From Pseudomonas nitroreducens NBRC 12694 (GTDB taxonomy: Bacteria; Pseudomonadota; Gammaproteobacteria; Pseudomonadales; Pseudomonadaceae), in contig NZ_BDAI01000001.1 in NCBI RefSeq assembly GCF_002091755.1, positions 310,001 to 374,000 of the forward strand: DNA of 64,000 bases, in the 5' to 3' direction. The notes beneath the pieces were generated by a model. It saw only the letters and a list, made by a program, of their open reading frames with translations, was not told the DNA's origin and ran no database searches. Positions 1 through 8,180 of the stretch are shown piece by piece. The translations under genes were made by a program, and so were the position numbers. Position 1 is the first letter of the stretch. Every line of letters begins with the position of its first letter.

Positions 1-1
1 C

Positions 2-61
2 GGCAAGGTCATCGACACGCGCAACTGCTGCGCGCCGCCCAAGGCCGCCGGGCAACGCTGA
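2..61 (+). CDS. 3' end of a gene cut by the window edge
   Basis: An open frame runs from the first bases to a TGA at 59-61. It encodes only 19 residues, ending CCAPPKAAGQR. It lies 14 bases before the next lipoprotein gene on the same strand, so the two are probably co-transcribed. The fragment is too short to name. The adjacent cysteines hint at an exported protein, but this is a guess. Confidence 0.4.
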   Translation, partial: GKVIDTRNCCAPPKAAGQR

Positions 62-75
62 TACCAGGAATCACC

Positions 76-642
76 ATGTACGCCACGCTGTTCCCCCGCA
101 CCGGCGCCCTGGCGCTGGCCACGCTGCTGCTCGCCGGCTGCGGCAACCTCGCCAACGTGCAGTCCTACTCCACGCCCTACTCCGCGCCGGCTGGCGGAGA
201 AACGGCACGCTTGCGCGTGATCACCAACGGCATGGCCCGCGGCGTTCCCGCCAGTGCCTGCATCGACTGGCGCCGCGAAGGCGCCGGCGTGATCGCCGTG
301 GCGCAATCCGGCTTCGCCAACCGCAACGGCCAGAGCCTGGGCATGCCGCCCAGCCGCCAGGCCGAACAACTCAGCCAGGGCGGCTTCGCCAGCAGCGAGG
401 TGCGGATACCGGCGGGCCAGCCCTTCGCCTTCAACTTCCAGAGCCGGGGCATGGTCAGTAGCGGCTATTCGTATAGCTGCCAGCAATCCATGACCTTCAC
501 CCCCGAAGCCGGGCAGGACTACGAGCTGCTGCTGATGGAAAGCGGCCAGTGCCTGGCGCGGCTGGTGCGCCTGGGCGATGGCCGCAACCTCAGCGGCAGC
601 CTGCAGGACACCCGTTTGTGCAAGGCTTCCGACGCGCTCTGA
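76..642 (+). CDS. Putative outer-membrane lipoprotein, unknown function
   Basis: The 188-residue product starts with a short basic and hydrophobic leader ending in the lipobox LLAGC at about residues 18-22, so it should be cleaved and lipidated at that cysteine. The rest is a Gly/Ser/Gln-rich soluble domain with three later cysteines (CIDW, SCQQ, GQCL) and a C-terminal LCKASDAL. No enzymatic motif was recognised. It follows another gene on the same strand by 14 bases, and the ATG is preceded by a weak AGGAA. I do not recognise the family. The lipoprotein call is well supported and the function is unknown. Confidence 0.8.
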   Translation: MYATLFPRTGALALATLLLAGCGNLANVQSYSTPYSAPAGGETARLRVITNGMARGVPASACIDWRREGAGVIAVAQSGFANRNGQSLGMPPSRQAEQLSQGGFASSEVRIPAGQPFAFNFQSRGMVSSGYSYSCQQSMTFTPEAGQDYELLLMESGQCLARLVRLGDGRNLSGSLQDTRLCKASDAL

Positions 643-651
643 GCGCCGCTT

Positions 652-903
652 TCAGGGTTGCGAATAGGGTGGATAGCGGTCATCCGGCACACGCCGCTGG
701 CTGCCGGGGTCCGGCCCGTCTTCGGGAGCATGGGCCGGGTGTGGCGGGTCGACCTGCGGGTCGGCCAGGTCCGGCGAATCCGGATCGAACCCCAGGTCGG
801 GGTCCACGTGGTGCGAGCCATCGCCGGGCGCCTGGCCCGACGCGAACAGCCAGCGCTCGCTGGCGGCCACGGGGTGCTCGCTGAGGGGGACATGGCGTTT
901 CAT
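652..903 (-). CDS. Small Asp/Pro-rich protein, unknown function
   Basis: Starting at the ATG at 903, which has a strong AGGAGGTG ribosome binding site 5 bases upstream, this encodes 83 residues. The first third (RHVPLSEHPVAASERW) looks folded. The remainder is rich in Asp and Pro (DPDLGFDPDSPDLADP) and is probably disordered. An upstream in-frame ATG at 933 would add ten residues but lacks so good a binding site. The gene converges on the lipoprotein at 76-642. I recall similar small proteins in other Pseudomonas genomes, but no function is known to me. Confidence 0.65.
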   Translation of the reverse strand: MKRHVPLSEHPVAASERWLFASGQAPGDGSHHVDPDLGFDPDSPDLADPQVDPPHPAHAPEDGPDPGSQRRVPDDRYPPYSQP

Positions 904-1097
904 GATCACCTCCTGCGTCTCTGGCAGTGACAAGGCAGTTTACGCGCAGCCATCCCCCTGGGTTTCCCCTGCACCGACAGCCGGCCGATTTCGCTCGCCG
1001 CCGAAGGGAAACCCGCGATCTAGACCATGGTCGCAAAGACCCGACCGCCCATCTGTGACACCTTCGCGCGCTTTTTCAGTGCCCCCGGAGTCACCGC

Positions 1098-2384
1098 ATG
1101 CCCTCGCCCCTCTCCTCCAGCCAGCTCACCCGCCTGAGCGCCCTCGCCCTGCTCGGAGGCATCGCCGCCCCGGCCAGTGCCGACTTCCTGGAGGACAGCA
1201 GCGCGCGCCTGGAATCGCGTACCTTCTACTTCAACCGCGACTTCCGCGACGGCAGCTCGTCCAACCCGCAGGGCGCCTCCAAACGCGAAGAGACCGCCCA
1301 GGGCTTCATCCTCAATCTGCAATCGGGCTACACCGAAGGCACCGTCGGCTTTGGCGTCGACGCCCTGGCCATGCTCGGCGTCAAGCTCGACTCCAGCCCC
1401 GCCGACAGCAACAGCGGCCTGCTGCCTTCCAGCGGCCACGACCCGCGCCACTCCGCGGACCAGTACGCCAAGGCCGGCGTCACCGGCAAGCTGCGCGTGT
1501 CCCGTACCCAGCTGAAGTACGGCGCGATGCTGCCGGACATGCCGCTGCTCAAGTACAACGACGGCCGCCTGCTGCCCAACATGTTCCACGGCGCGCAGCT
1601 GACCAGCGAGGAAATCGCCCACCTCAAGCTCACCGCCACGCGGCTGGAGCGCTACACCGCGCGCGACTCCAGCGACGCCCAGGACGTGCGCCTGAACTGC
1701 AAGAACAAGCGCTACGCCTGCGACACCACCGGCAACCGCTTCGACGCCTACCAGGCCGACTACCAGGTCAATGACCAACTGCTGCTGCAATACGCCCAGG
1801 GCGGGCTGGAGAACGTCTACCGCCAGCGCTACGTCGGCATCGTCGGCAAGCAGGCGGTGGGCGCCGGCAAGGTCACCGCCGACCTGCGCTGGTTCGACAG
1901 CGACGACGACGGCTCGGCCCGCGCCGGCGAAATCGACAACCGCGCGCTTAGCCTGCTGCTGTCCTACGCCCAGGGCGGCCATATCCTCAGCGCCGGCTGG
2001 CAGCACATGAACGGCGACAGCTCCATGCCCTACCTCGACGGCAGCAACCCCTACCTCGCCAACTACGTGCAGGTGAACGACTTCGCCAATGCCCGGGAGC
2101 GCTCCTGGCAACTGCGCTACGACTTCGACCTGCGCAGCGTCGGCGTGCCCGGCCTGAGCTTCATGACCCGCTACGTCAACGGCGACCACATCGCCCTGGC
2201 CAATGGCGACGAAGGCAAGGAATGGGAGCGCGACGTGGAGTTCAAGTACGTGATCCAGGCCGGCACCTTCAAGGACCTCAGCCTGCGCCTGCGCAACGCC
2301 ACCTACCGCACCAACTACGAACAGTCGGCGCGGGACGTGGATGAGGTCCGGCTGATCGCGAGCTACAACTTCTCGATTCTCTGA
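1098..2384 (+). CDS. OprD-family outer-membrane porin
   Basis: This 428-residue protein has a signal peptide (about residues 1-28, cleavage near APASA-DF) followed by the start typical of OprD/OccD-OccK channels: an F-L-E-D-S segment, then LESRTFYFNRDFRDG. The body alternates amphipathic strands as an 18-strand beta barrel would, with repeated Gly-Asp-Tyr turns, and the chain ends in the strand VRLIASYNFSIL. Length fits the family (about 420-445). OprD relatives take up amino acids, peptides or carboxylates; the substrate cannot be told from sequence alone. The gene is monocistronic. The ATG is taken because the signal peptide starts there. Confidence 0.9.
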   Translation: MPSPLSSSQLTRLSALALLGGIAAPASADFLEDSSARLESRTFYFNRDFRDGSSSNPQGASKREETAQGFILNLQSGYTEGTVGFGVDALAMLGVKLDSSPADSNSGLLPSSGHDPRHSADQYAKAGVTGKLRVSRTQLKYGAMLPDMPLLKYNDGRLLPNMFHGAQLTSEEIAHLKLTATRLERYTARDSSDAQDVRLNCKNKRYACDTTGNRFDAYQADYQVNDQLLLQYAQGGLENVYRQRYVGIVGKQAVGAGKVTADLRWFDSDDDGSARAGEIDNRALSLLLSYAQGGHILSAGWQHMNGDSSMPYLDGSNPYLANYVQVNDFANARERSWQLRYDFDLRSVGVPGLSFMTRYVNGDHIALANGDEGKEWERDVEFKYVIQAGTFKDLSLRLRNATYRTNYEQSARDVDEVRLIASYNFSIL

Positions 2385-2403
2385 GCCAGCCGAACACCCC
2401 CTC

Positions 2404-3441
2404 TCACCGGGCGATGCCTGCCCACGCTTCGGTGACAGCTCCGGCCAGACGTTCCGTCGTGGCCGAGCCAGGGTCTGGGGCCCCCAGGGTTCGGACGAAG
2501 AATGCCGAAGCCTTGTCCCAGCCTTCCCGACGGTGAACGTAGCCCAGCAACTCGGCAGTCATCTCCCGAGCCTTGGCGATGGCAGCGCTGTTGCTCTTGT
2601 ACGCCCCGTCCTTTTCACAGTGGGTCTTCCGGTTCTCGGCATCGTACGTATACAGATGCAGCAGCCTGCCGGTGCCGTTCTCGCGTTGCGTGTGACTGGC
2701 GCTGTAACTGTCCTGGATCAGGTGGGCGATCGCCCCTGCGGCCAGTGATCTCAGGTTTTCCTCCTGATTGCCCTGGCGATACATGTGCTTCATGTCGAAA
2801 ACATCGAGCACCGTGCAGTCACTGGGGTTGGCCAGTTGCGGATTGCGCGAGCAGCCGACCTTGCCGAAGAACTCGTGGTAGGGCGTTGTCTTGCGAATGG
2901 TGTTGGCCGGCACCTCCCCGATCGCGACCCGGTAGGTGTATTCCAGCCACCGATACATCTTCGCTCTGGCCTGCGCGTCGGACTCATCCGCAGCCCGCAT
3001 CGCATGAAGGAATTGCAAATCACCATGGTGTACGCGGCGGGTCAGCGTATTGGGTCGACTGGCGTCTTCCTCATGGGCCTTGAACAGCCAGATATGCGCC
3101 GTGCCGTTGTAGTGCCAGGCCTTGCGCGTCAGCTCTTCCGGGTCATCGTTCCACTCCACGCCCCCCAGTAACGGCAGGAGCCAGGTCCTGCCGCGCAGGA
3201 CTTTCGCGTATGCCGGCTGATAGGCCTGCCGAGTGATGATCTCGTGGATGGCCTGATTACGGCTGTCGAGGATGTAGGAACGCAGATGGCATTGCGCGGC
3301 GCTCGCATCGTCGCGGATTTCCAACTGCACCGCGCTGGAGCCGTAGTCATTCGCGCCACCTTTCCAACTGACTGGATGGATTTCGAACGCCATGGCCTGG
3401 CTGACCAGGAGGATGCCCAGAAAGCCCAACGGAATGCGCAT
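2404..3441 (-). CDS. Exported zinc phospholipase C / S1-P1 nuclease-like protein
   Basis: The start at 3441 is chosen because AAGGAAG lies 7 bases upstream and it begins a signal peptide (MRIPLGFLGILLVSQAMA). An upstream extension of 80 codons has no signal peptide. The 345-residue product contains H240-LIQ-D244-SYSAS-H250, resembling the HxxxDxxxxxH zinc-binding helix of Bacillus phospholipase C and S1/P1 nucleases. An upstream HAMRAADESDAQARAKMYRW segment could supply further ligands. Seven cysteines may form disulfides. Assignment to the superfamily is inference from this motif, and substrate is unknown. It is divergent from a lipoprotein gene across a 163-bp spacer holding a perfect inverted repeat. 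Confidence 0.6.
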   Translation of the reverse strand: MRIPLGFLGILLVSQAMAFEIHPVSWKGGANDYGSSAVQLEIRDDASAAQCHLRSYILDSRNQAIHEIITRQAYQPAYAKVLRGRTWLLPLLGGVEWNDDPEELTRKAWHYNGTAHIWLFKAHEEDASRPNTLTRRVHHGDLQFLHAMRAADESDAQARAKMYRWLEYTYRVAIGEVPANTIRKTTPYHEFFGKVGCSRNPQLANPSDCTVLDVFDMKHMYRQGNQEENLRSLAAGAIAHLIQDSYSASHTQRENGTGRLLHLYTYDAENRKTHCEKDGAYKSNSAAIAKAREMTAELLGYVHRREGWDKASAFFVRTLGAPDPGSATTERLAGAVTEAWAGIAR

Positions 3442-3499
3442 GTTTTCTTCCTTGAAGTGAGGCGGGGGCTGCTGGCAGAGCCTGAACCACCCCAAAGCG

Positions 3500-3529
3500 C
3501 CGGTCATCATCGAGATGAATGATGACCGG
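3500..3529. promoter_or_regulatory. Perfect 11-bp inverted repeat between divergent genes
   Basis: CCGGTCATCAT at 3500-3510 and ATGATGACCGG at 3519-3529 are exact reverse complements separated by 8 bases. The site lies 58 bases upstream of the phospholipase-like start and 75 bases upstream of the lipoprotein start. That is a natural place for a shared operator. The regulator is not identifiable. Confidence 0.5.
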
Positions 3530-3604
3530 GCAACCCGCCAACGGCACTCTGGGTCAGGCGCGCACCTCCACCGAAAGACTTCTGGGCCGGGCCTGGGAGG
3601 CAAT

Positions 3605-4183
3605 ATGAAAAGGGAATTTCTGGTAACCGCCTGCCTGTTGATCGCGGGCTGCTCCAGCAACGCGCAGTTCCTCGTCGGCACAGATAGCGACCCGCAGGGA
3701 CTGACGCTCGATCAACTCGAAGCGCAGAACACAGCAATCCGCCAGACCCTGGCCCCCTGCGACACCCTGTTCGGCGTGAAGACCGAGAAAGCCGAGCAGA
3801 AAGCTCGAACAGCCTGGTGGCTGAAGGTTATCGGCGTGACGTCGGCGTCCATCGTCGCCCCGGCCCTGACGGCGGCGAACGCCTCCGCCAACGCAGCCTG
3901 GATAGCCGGCGCCAGCGGGACCGGCGGCGCGGTGATCGCCGTGCTCGACAGCGCCGATTCGATGGGCATAAGCGGCGTCGCCGCATTACGCGGCCTGACC
4001 CAATTGGCCCAGGATATCGGGCCAGACGTCGATATCGCCGAAGACATCGGCAAACCCTACAACGAACGCACAGCCGCCGCCGCAACGGCCGCCCGCAAGT
4101 GCCGGTTCCAGGTTCCCACTGTGGCGCCGGCTGCTGCTCCAGCACCAGCTCCGACTCCAGCTCCTGGCGCCGCGAAGGGTTGA
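3605..4183 (+). CDS. Putative lipoprotein, Ala-rich, unknown function
   Basis: The ATG at 3605 is preceded by GGGAGG and starts a leader MKREFLVTACLLIAGCSS whose lipobox LIAGC gives lipidation at about C17. The 192-residue protein has an Ala-rich, weakly hydrophobic middle (about residues 85-135), possibly membrane-inserting, and a disordered tail of Pro-Ala repeats (APAPAPTPAPGAAKG). It is transcribed divergently from the phospholipase-like gene and may be its functional partner, but that is only inferred from arrangement. I do not recognise the family. Confidence 0.7.
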   Translation: MKREFLVTACLLIAGCSSNAQFLVGTDSDPQGLTLDQLEAQNTAIRQTLAPCDTLFGVKTEKAEQKARTAWWLKVIGVTSASIVAPALTAANASANAAWIAGASGTGGAVIAVLDSADSMGISGVAALRGLTQLAQDIGPDVDIAEDIGKPYNERTAAAATAARKCRFQVPTVAPAAAPAPAPTPAPGAAKG

Positions 4184-4815
4184 CCTCTTTGCTCTTGCGC
4201 CGTGCGGCGAAGCCGGCTCCGCATTCACCTCTCCCACCCCGATCGCTCCTACGTGTTTGGGAAAGGGACGAGACCCGCTTCATTCTGTCGGCAATGTCCT
4301 GCCACTGCATCGCAGCAACCAACCGAGAAGCCTCACCGGCCATTAGCCTTAGCGCCGCCCCTGGCCTCTGAACCGCCGCAGCGTCATCGCGGCCGGGCGT
4401 AGGAAACCCCAGCAGTATCTCTCAGGGCACGGCAGCTCCGTAGCCACGACTCGGGGACGTAATCCGTTTGCGGACTCCTGTTTCATGGTGCCCGCGCGGG
4501 AGGCCTTCGGGCCTAGCGGGTTCCTGAGACCGGCGCTTCCTACCCTCGCACGGTTGCCTCTCTTCCCGCAGGAAGGGTTGATTGGCGGCCCTCATTCATT
4601 CTCGGGAAGAGCGAACAATCCCACCTTGCGGAGGATCGCCAAGCGCGAATTTCTCCCCCCGTCACCGTGACCGACCGGTCCGGCGAGGAAGTCCTCTTCA
4701 TCAACGCACTGGCCCCGCTGCTCAGCGAAGCCCGACAATTCTACGAGCTTGCCCTGGAGCGCCCCGGCTTCAGGACAGGGCCGGCCCACCTGGCGCCGGC
4801 CCGGCAAGCGCCGCC
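4184..4815. other. 632-base gap, possibly phage-derived remnant
   Basis: No convincing full-length gene lies here. On the minus strand a short reading frame at 4349-4486 (45 codons, MKQESANGLRPRVVATELPC...) is followed 5 bases later by an ATG at 4343 in another frame (MAGEASRLVAAMQWQDIADR...). Upstream of the first ATG is a structured stretch including GCGGGAGGCCTTCGGGCC and the bases CTTCCTACCCTCGCACGG. This layout reminds me of phage C4-antisense-RNA/Icd (Ash) modules that occur as remnants in gamma-proteobacteria. That is recollection, not a verified match. Nothing else was recognised. Confidence 0.25.
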
Positions 4816-5442
4816 TCACTTCTTGGCGGTGAGCGTGCTGTAGCTGGTGATCAGGTTGCGGTAGTCGGGGATGTGGTTGGAGAACAGCGCGGCAAGGCCT
4901 TCGATGTCGTTGCGCCAGTCGCGGTGCAGCTCACAGGCCACGCCGAACCAGGTCATCATCTGCGCGCCGGCGGCCTCCATGCGGCGCCAGGCGGCGTCAC
5001 GGGTGACTTCGTTGAAAGTGCCCGAGGCATCGGCGACGACGAAGACATCGAAGCCCTCTTCCAGCGCCGACAGCGCGGGGAAGGCCACGCACACCTCGGT
5101 GACCACGCCGGCGATGATCAGTTGCTTCTTGCCGGTGGCCTTCACCGCCTTGACGAAGTCCTCGTTGTCCCAGGCGTTGATATTGCCCGGGCGGGCGATG
5201 TAGGGCGCGTCGGGGAACAGGTCCTTCAGCTCGGGCACCAGCGGGCCGTTGGGGCCGTTCTCGAAGCTGGTGGTGAGGATGGTCGGCAGCTTGAAGTACT
5301 TGGCCAGGTCGGCCAGAGCCAGGACGTTGTTCTTGAACTTGTCGGGCTCGATGTCACGCACCAGCGAAAGCAGGCCGGCCTGGTGATCGACCAGCAATAC
5401 CGCGGCCTGGGACTTGTCGAGACGGACGTAGGGCTTGCTCAT
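4816..5442 (-). CDS. ycaC: YcaC-like isochorismatase-family hydrolase
   Basis: The 208-residue protein is a cysteine hydrolase of the isochorismatase superfamily. It shows AVLLVDHQAGL (catalytic Asp) near residue 20 and GVVTEVCVAFPALSAL with the nucleophilic cysteine near residue 118. Length and the motif FENGPNGPLVPEL match E. coli/Pseudomonas YcaC, an octameric enzyme whose physiological substrate is uncertain. The ATG at 5442 follows GAGGAAAT. It stands alone, with a 362-base upstream region. Confidence 0.88.
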   Translation of the reverse strand: MSKPYVRLDKSQAAVLLVDHQAGLLSLVRDIEPDKFKNNVLALADLAKYFKLPTILTTSFENGPNGPLVPELKDLFPDAPYIARPGNINAWDNEDFVKAVKATGKKQLIIAGVVTEVCVAFPALSALEEGFDVFVVADASGTFNEVTRDAAWRRMEAAGAQMMTWFGVACELHRDWRNDIEGLAALFSNHIPDYRNLITSYSTLTAKK

Positions 5443-5804
5443 GGGATTTCCTCTGGATGAAGGTCGCCCGGCTCTGGGCGCCGGGCCGGTGATGAGTCAG
5501 CGGTACTGCGTGCTCGCTCAGTTCGTGCGCCGCCAGGCGCAGTGGCAGGTATCAAGCGTAGGCCATGAAGCCTGGCACGCCGGTGCAAAAAAGTTTGCAC
5601 TTCGATTCCAGCCGCCGGTCCACGGTGAAGGAATTCCGAGAACGGATGATGACGACCGGGGCTTCAGACTTCCCTTACATATCTCACCCACGACAATTCC
5701 TTACCATTCGTCGACATTGTTGTTGTAAGCAGTTCTTCCCAATGGAAATATTCGCGAAATGTCTAAGCTGAAAACTGTAGGAAGCGTGTGGGGGAACTAG
5801 CGCC
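5443..5804. other. 362-base divergent promoter region
   Basis: This region separates ycaC (minus) from the Nudix gene (plus). It contains one clear dyad, GTGCAAA-AAAG-TTTGCAC at 5583-5600, about 140 bases upstream of the ycaC start. AT-rich sequence (TTGTTGTAAGCAGTTC) precedes the Nudix gene and may hold its promoter. No small gene was recognised. Confidence 0.5.
5583..5600. promoter_or_regulatory. Palindrome, candidate operator upstream of ycaC
   Basis: The arms GTGCAAA and TTTGCAC are exact reverse complements with a 4-base spacer. The site sits in the divergent region and could bind a dimeric regulator. Which regulator is unknown; no regulator gene is adjacent to ycaC. Confidence 0.4.
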
Positions 5805-6185
5805 ATGGCCAGGAACGTAAAAGAGCGCGCAACCGTGATTTGCCGGCTCGACGACAAGATTCTGTTCGTCCGCAAGGCCAAGTCGAAATGGAACCTTCCC
5901 GGCGGCCGTATCGAGGCCGACGAACGCCCAGGCCAGGCCGCCGTGCGCGAACTGATCGAGGAAACCGGGCTGGCCATCGAGCAGATGAACTACGTGGCAC
6001 CGCTGGAGCTGTACCAGACGCTGCACTACGTGTTCGAAACGCCGGTCGACCCGGCGCAGCAGCCGACCCCGCTGAACGAGATCGCCGATTGCCGCTGGTT
6101 CACCCCCGAGGAAGCGAGCAAGCGCAACATCAACAAGTCGGTGCGGCGCCTGTTGCGTTCGTGTCTGAGCAAAGAGGCCGGCTGA
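5805..6185 (+). CDS. Nudix hydrolase
   Basis: The 126-residue protein carries a full Nudix box GRIEADERPGQAAVRELIEE followed by TGL at about residues 36-58, which binds the divalent metal needed to cleave a nucleoside-diphosphate-linked substrate. The size is that of a stand-alone Nudix domain. Substrate cannot be predicted. The stop codon lies within the stem of the following terminator. The start was chosen because MARNVKERATVICRLDDKIL begins the first strand of the domain. Confidence 0.9.
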   Translation: MARNVKERATVICRLDDKILFVRKAKSKWNLPGGRIEADERPGQAAVRELIEETGLAIEQMNYVAPLELYQTLHYVFETPVDPAQQPTPLNEIADCRWFTPEEASKRNINKSVRRLLRSCLSKEAG

Positions 6186-6198
6186 CGCCGGCCTTTTT
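6176..6198 (+). terminator. Intrinsic terminator after the Nudix gene
   Basis: GGCCGGC at 6176-6182 pairs with GCCGGCC at 6187-6193 across a TGAC loop and is followed by TTTTT. The stem overlaps the last codons and the stop of the Nudix gene. Confidence 0.85.
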
Positions 6199-6298
6199 CA
6201 TCGCCCCCTCTCCAGCCCACGGCGGACAACGCAGGCGCGTTCGTCTCCCCTGTGCTGCTGACCACCGTTTCAGCTGCCCTGCCCTATTGCTCGATGAT

Positions 6299-7255
6299 TC
6301 ATGCACTCCAGCGCTTGCGCGCATTCAGATACGCCGCCAAGTCACCGTAGCCCAGGCGCTCGGCGATGCGCGTGCGACTTTCTCCCTGCAGTTCCAGGTG
6401 CTGCTCCAACTCCTTGCGCACCTGATCGAGCAACTCGCGAAATCCCAGATCCTGTTCCGCCAACCGCCTGCGCAGGGTGCGCGGACTCTGGTGCAGCTGG
6501 TCTGCGACGCTTTCCAGCGCCGGGACCTCGCCGCGTTCGAGCATCCGTCGGGCGATACCCGCTGCCCTGGCCGCCCACCCGCTGAGTTGGCGCAGCCGGG
6601 CGAGGCGGCGATCAAGCTCCATCGTGAGCAGCTCCACCAGACCGGCATGACGCCCCAGTAGCGGCAGGGACAGCGTCTGCGCGTCGAAATACAGTCGGTT
6701 GCAGGTGCTCCCGAACTCCACCCGCTGACCGAACCACTGCGTGTACTGCGCGTGGTACTCGGGCCGTGCGTGGGAGAAACAGGCACGCACCGGGACGACG
6801 GCGCTGCCGGTACCCCGACGCAGTTGAGTCACCGCCATCACGCAGTAATGCTCCAGCAGGTATCGGCTCAGCGGTTCGGGGGCATCGATGACCAGCTCGA
6901 CGGCGACGCTGTCGCCCTCTTCGAGCAGCCGGAAGGTATCGGTGTCCGCGGCCAGCGGCGCATAGCGCACCCAGCAGAGCACAGCCTGCCGCACATCGGC
7001 GCAGAACTGCGCGAGGTGGGCGATCACATGCCAGTCCTGAGGGGTGAACAGGCCGAACAGCTGCAGGCCGATGGCCGGCTCCAGGCTCGCCGCTTCAAGC
7101 CAGAGCTGCTCCAGCTCGACCAGGCTGTAATCGCTGTGCCGGCGCGCACGGTGGCTGCTCAGGTAGCGCTCCAGCACCTGGCCGAGCGGCCCGCGGTGGT
7201 AGCGCTGCGCCGCCGGGTTGGCCAGTTCTCGGATGTTTCTGTCCTTTTCGCGCAT
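6299..7255 (-). CDS. AraC-family transcriptional regulator
   Basis: The protein (318 residues from the ATG at 7255; 324 from an in-frame ATG at 7273) has the arrangement of OruR/ArgR-like AraC regulators: a large N-terminal AraC_binding_2-type domain and C-terminal helix-turn-helix motifs. The latter are ESVADQLHQSPRTLRRRLAE and RIAERLGYGDLAAYLNARKRW. The chain ends at KRWSA, a few residues shorter than usual, but the second recognition helix is present. It is divergent from the fatty-acid hydroxylase gene, with only about 50-70 bases between starts, so it probably controls that gene. Neither start has a strong ribosome binding site. Confidence 0.85.
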   Translation of the reverse strand: MREKDRNIRELANPAAQRYHRGPLGQVLERYLSSHRARRHSDYSLVELEQLWLEAASLEPAIGLQLFGLFTPQDWHVIAHLAQFCADVRQAVLCWVRYAPLAADTDTFRLLEEGDSVAVELVIDAPEPLSRYLLEHYCVMAVTQLRRGTGSAVVPVRACFSHARPEYHAQYTQWFGQRVEFGSTCNRLYFDAQTLSLPLLGRHAGLVELLTMELDRRLARLRQLSGWAARAAGIARRMLERGEVPALESVADQLHQSPRTLRRRLAEQDLGFRELLDQVRKELEQHLELQGESRTRIAERLGYGDLAAYLNARKRWSA

Positions 7256-7322
7256 GGGTCGCCGTTCGGTCATGGGTTCTGATGGGCACGCCTTGTCCCA
7301 TTGGACCCGAACCGAGAGTGTC

Positions 7323-8180
7323 ATGACTACAACAACAATGCTCCCAGACAATCCGACCGTGATCGTGGCGGGGATATTCTTCGCCTTCATCGCCCTGGAA
7401 ATGGCCTGTGCCACCTTCCGCCAACCCCATGGCCAGCGTCGTGACGCGCTGATCGAGATTTTCGGCTCCAGCCTTCTGCTGGCGGTGACCTTCCCTCTGG
7501 TGATGTGGGCCAGCGGCGCCCTGCTCGACCTCGCCATTCCCGCCGCCGCCGGTTCCCTCGCGGGCATCCCCTGGCTGGCCGGCTTCGCGCTGTTCCTGCT
7601 GTTCGACGACCTGACCCAGTACTGGTGGCATCGCCTGGCCCACCGCGTGCCGTTCCTCTACGCCCTGCACCGCGCGCACCATTCGGCGCCGTACATGAGC
7701 ATCCGCATCGTCTACCGCAACAACAGCTTCTACTACCTGCTGATGCCGGGCCTGTGGTTCTCCGGGGCGCTGATCCACATGGGGTTGGCGAACGTCTACT
7801 ACGTCTACCTGATCCTGAAGATGTGCGTGATCTTCGGCGCCCACAGCAACCTCGCCTGGGACGACAGGCTCTATCGCATCCGTGTCCTGCGCCCGCTGAT
7901 GTGGCTGCTGGAGCGGACAATCTCGACGCCCGCCACCCATTCGGCCCACCACGGATTGAGTGCCGACGATGGCGTGACCTACTACAAGGGCAACTTCGGC
8001 AACCTGCTGTTCTTCTGGGACGTGCTCTTCGGTACGGCAAAGATCACCCGGCGCCGCCCACAGACCTACGGCATCGAGGACCTGGCGCCGGTCAGCTGGC
8101 AGGAGGAAGTGTTCTGGCCGCTGGTGCGCAACCGTGCGCCGGACACCGAGAAGGACGTGGCAGCGGAGGTGGCCCGATGA
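7323..8180 (+). CDS. Sterol desaturase / fatty-acid hydroxylase family membrane enzyme
   Basis: The 285-residue integral membrane protein carries the histidine clusters of the diiron fatty-acid hydroxylase superfamily: HRLAH near residue 105, HRAHH about ten residues later and HSAHH near residue 205. Several hydrophobic segments flank them (residues 12-30, 45-65, 75-95, 140-175). Such enzymes hydroxylate or desaturate lipids; the actual substrate is unknown. The start at 7323 follows directly on a short divergent promoter shared with the AraC regulator. Its stop overlaps the ATG of the next gene (ATGA), so the FMN reductase is translationally coupled and may supply reducing power. Confidence 0.85.
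   Translation: MTTTTMLPDNPTVIVAGIFFAFIALEMACATFRQPHGQRRDALIEIFGSSLLLAVTFPLVMWASGALLDLAIPAAAGSLAGIPWLAGFALFLLFDDLTQYWWHRLAHRVPFLYALHRAHHSAPYMSIRIVYRNNSFYYLLMPGLWFSGALIHMGLANVYYVYLILKMCVIFGAHSNLAWDDRLYRIRVLRPLMWLLERTISTPATHSAHHGLSADDGVTYYKGNFGNLLFFWDVLFGTAKITRRRPQTYGIEDLAPVSWQEEVFWPLVRNRAPDTEKDVAAEVAR

Noticed and set aside
4582..5460. 292-codon plus-strand frame over ycaC
   Set aside because: It is mostly antisense to the well-supported YcaC gene and shows no domain.
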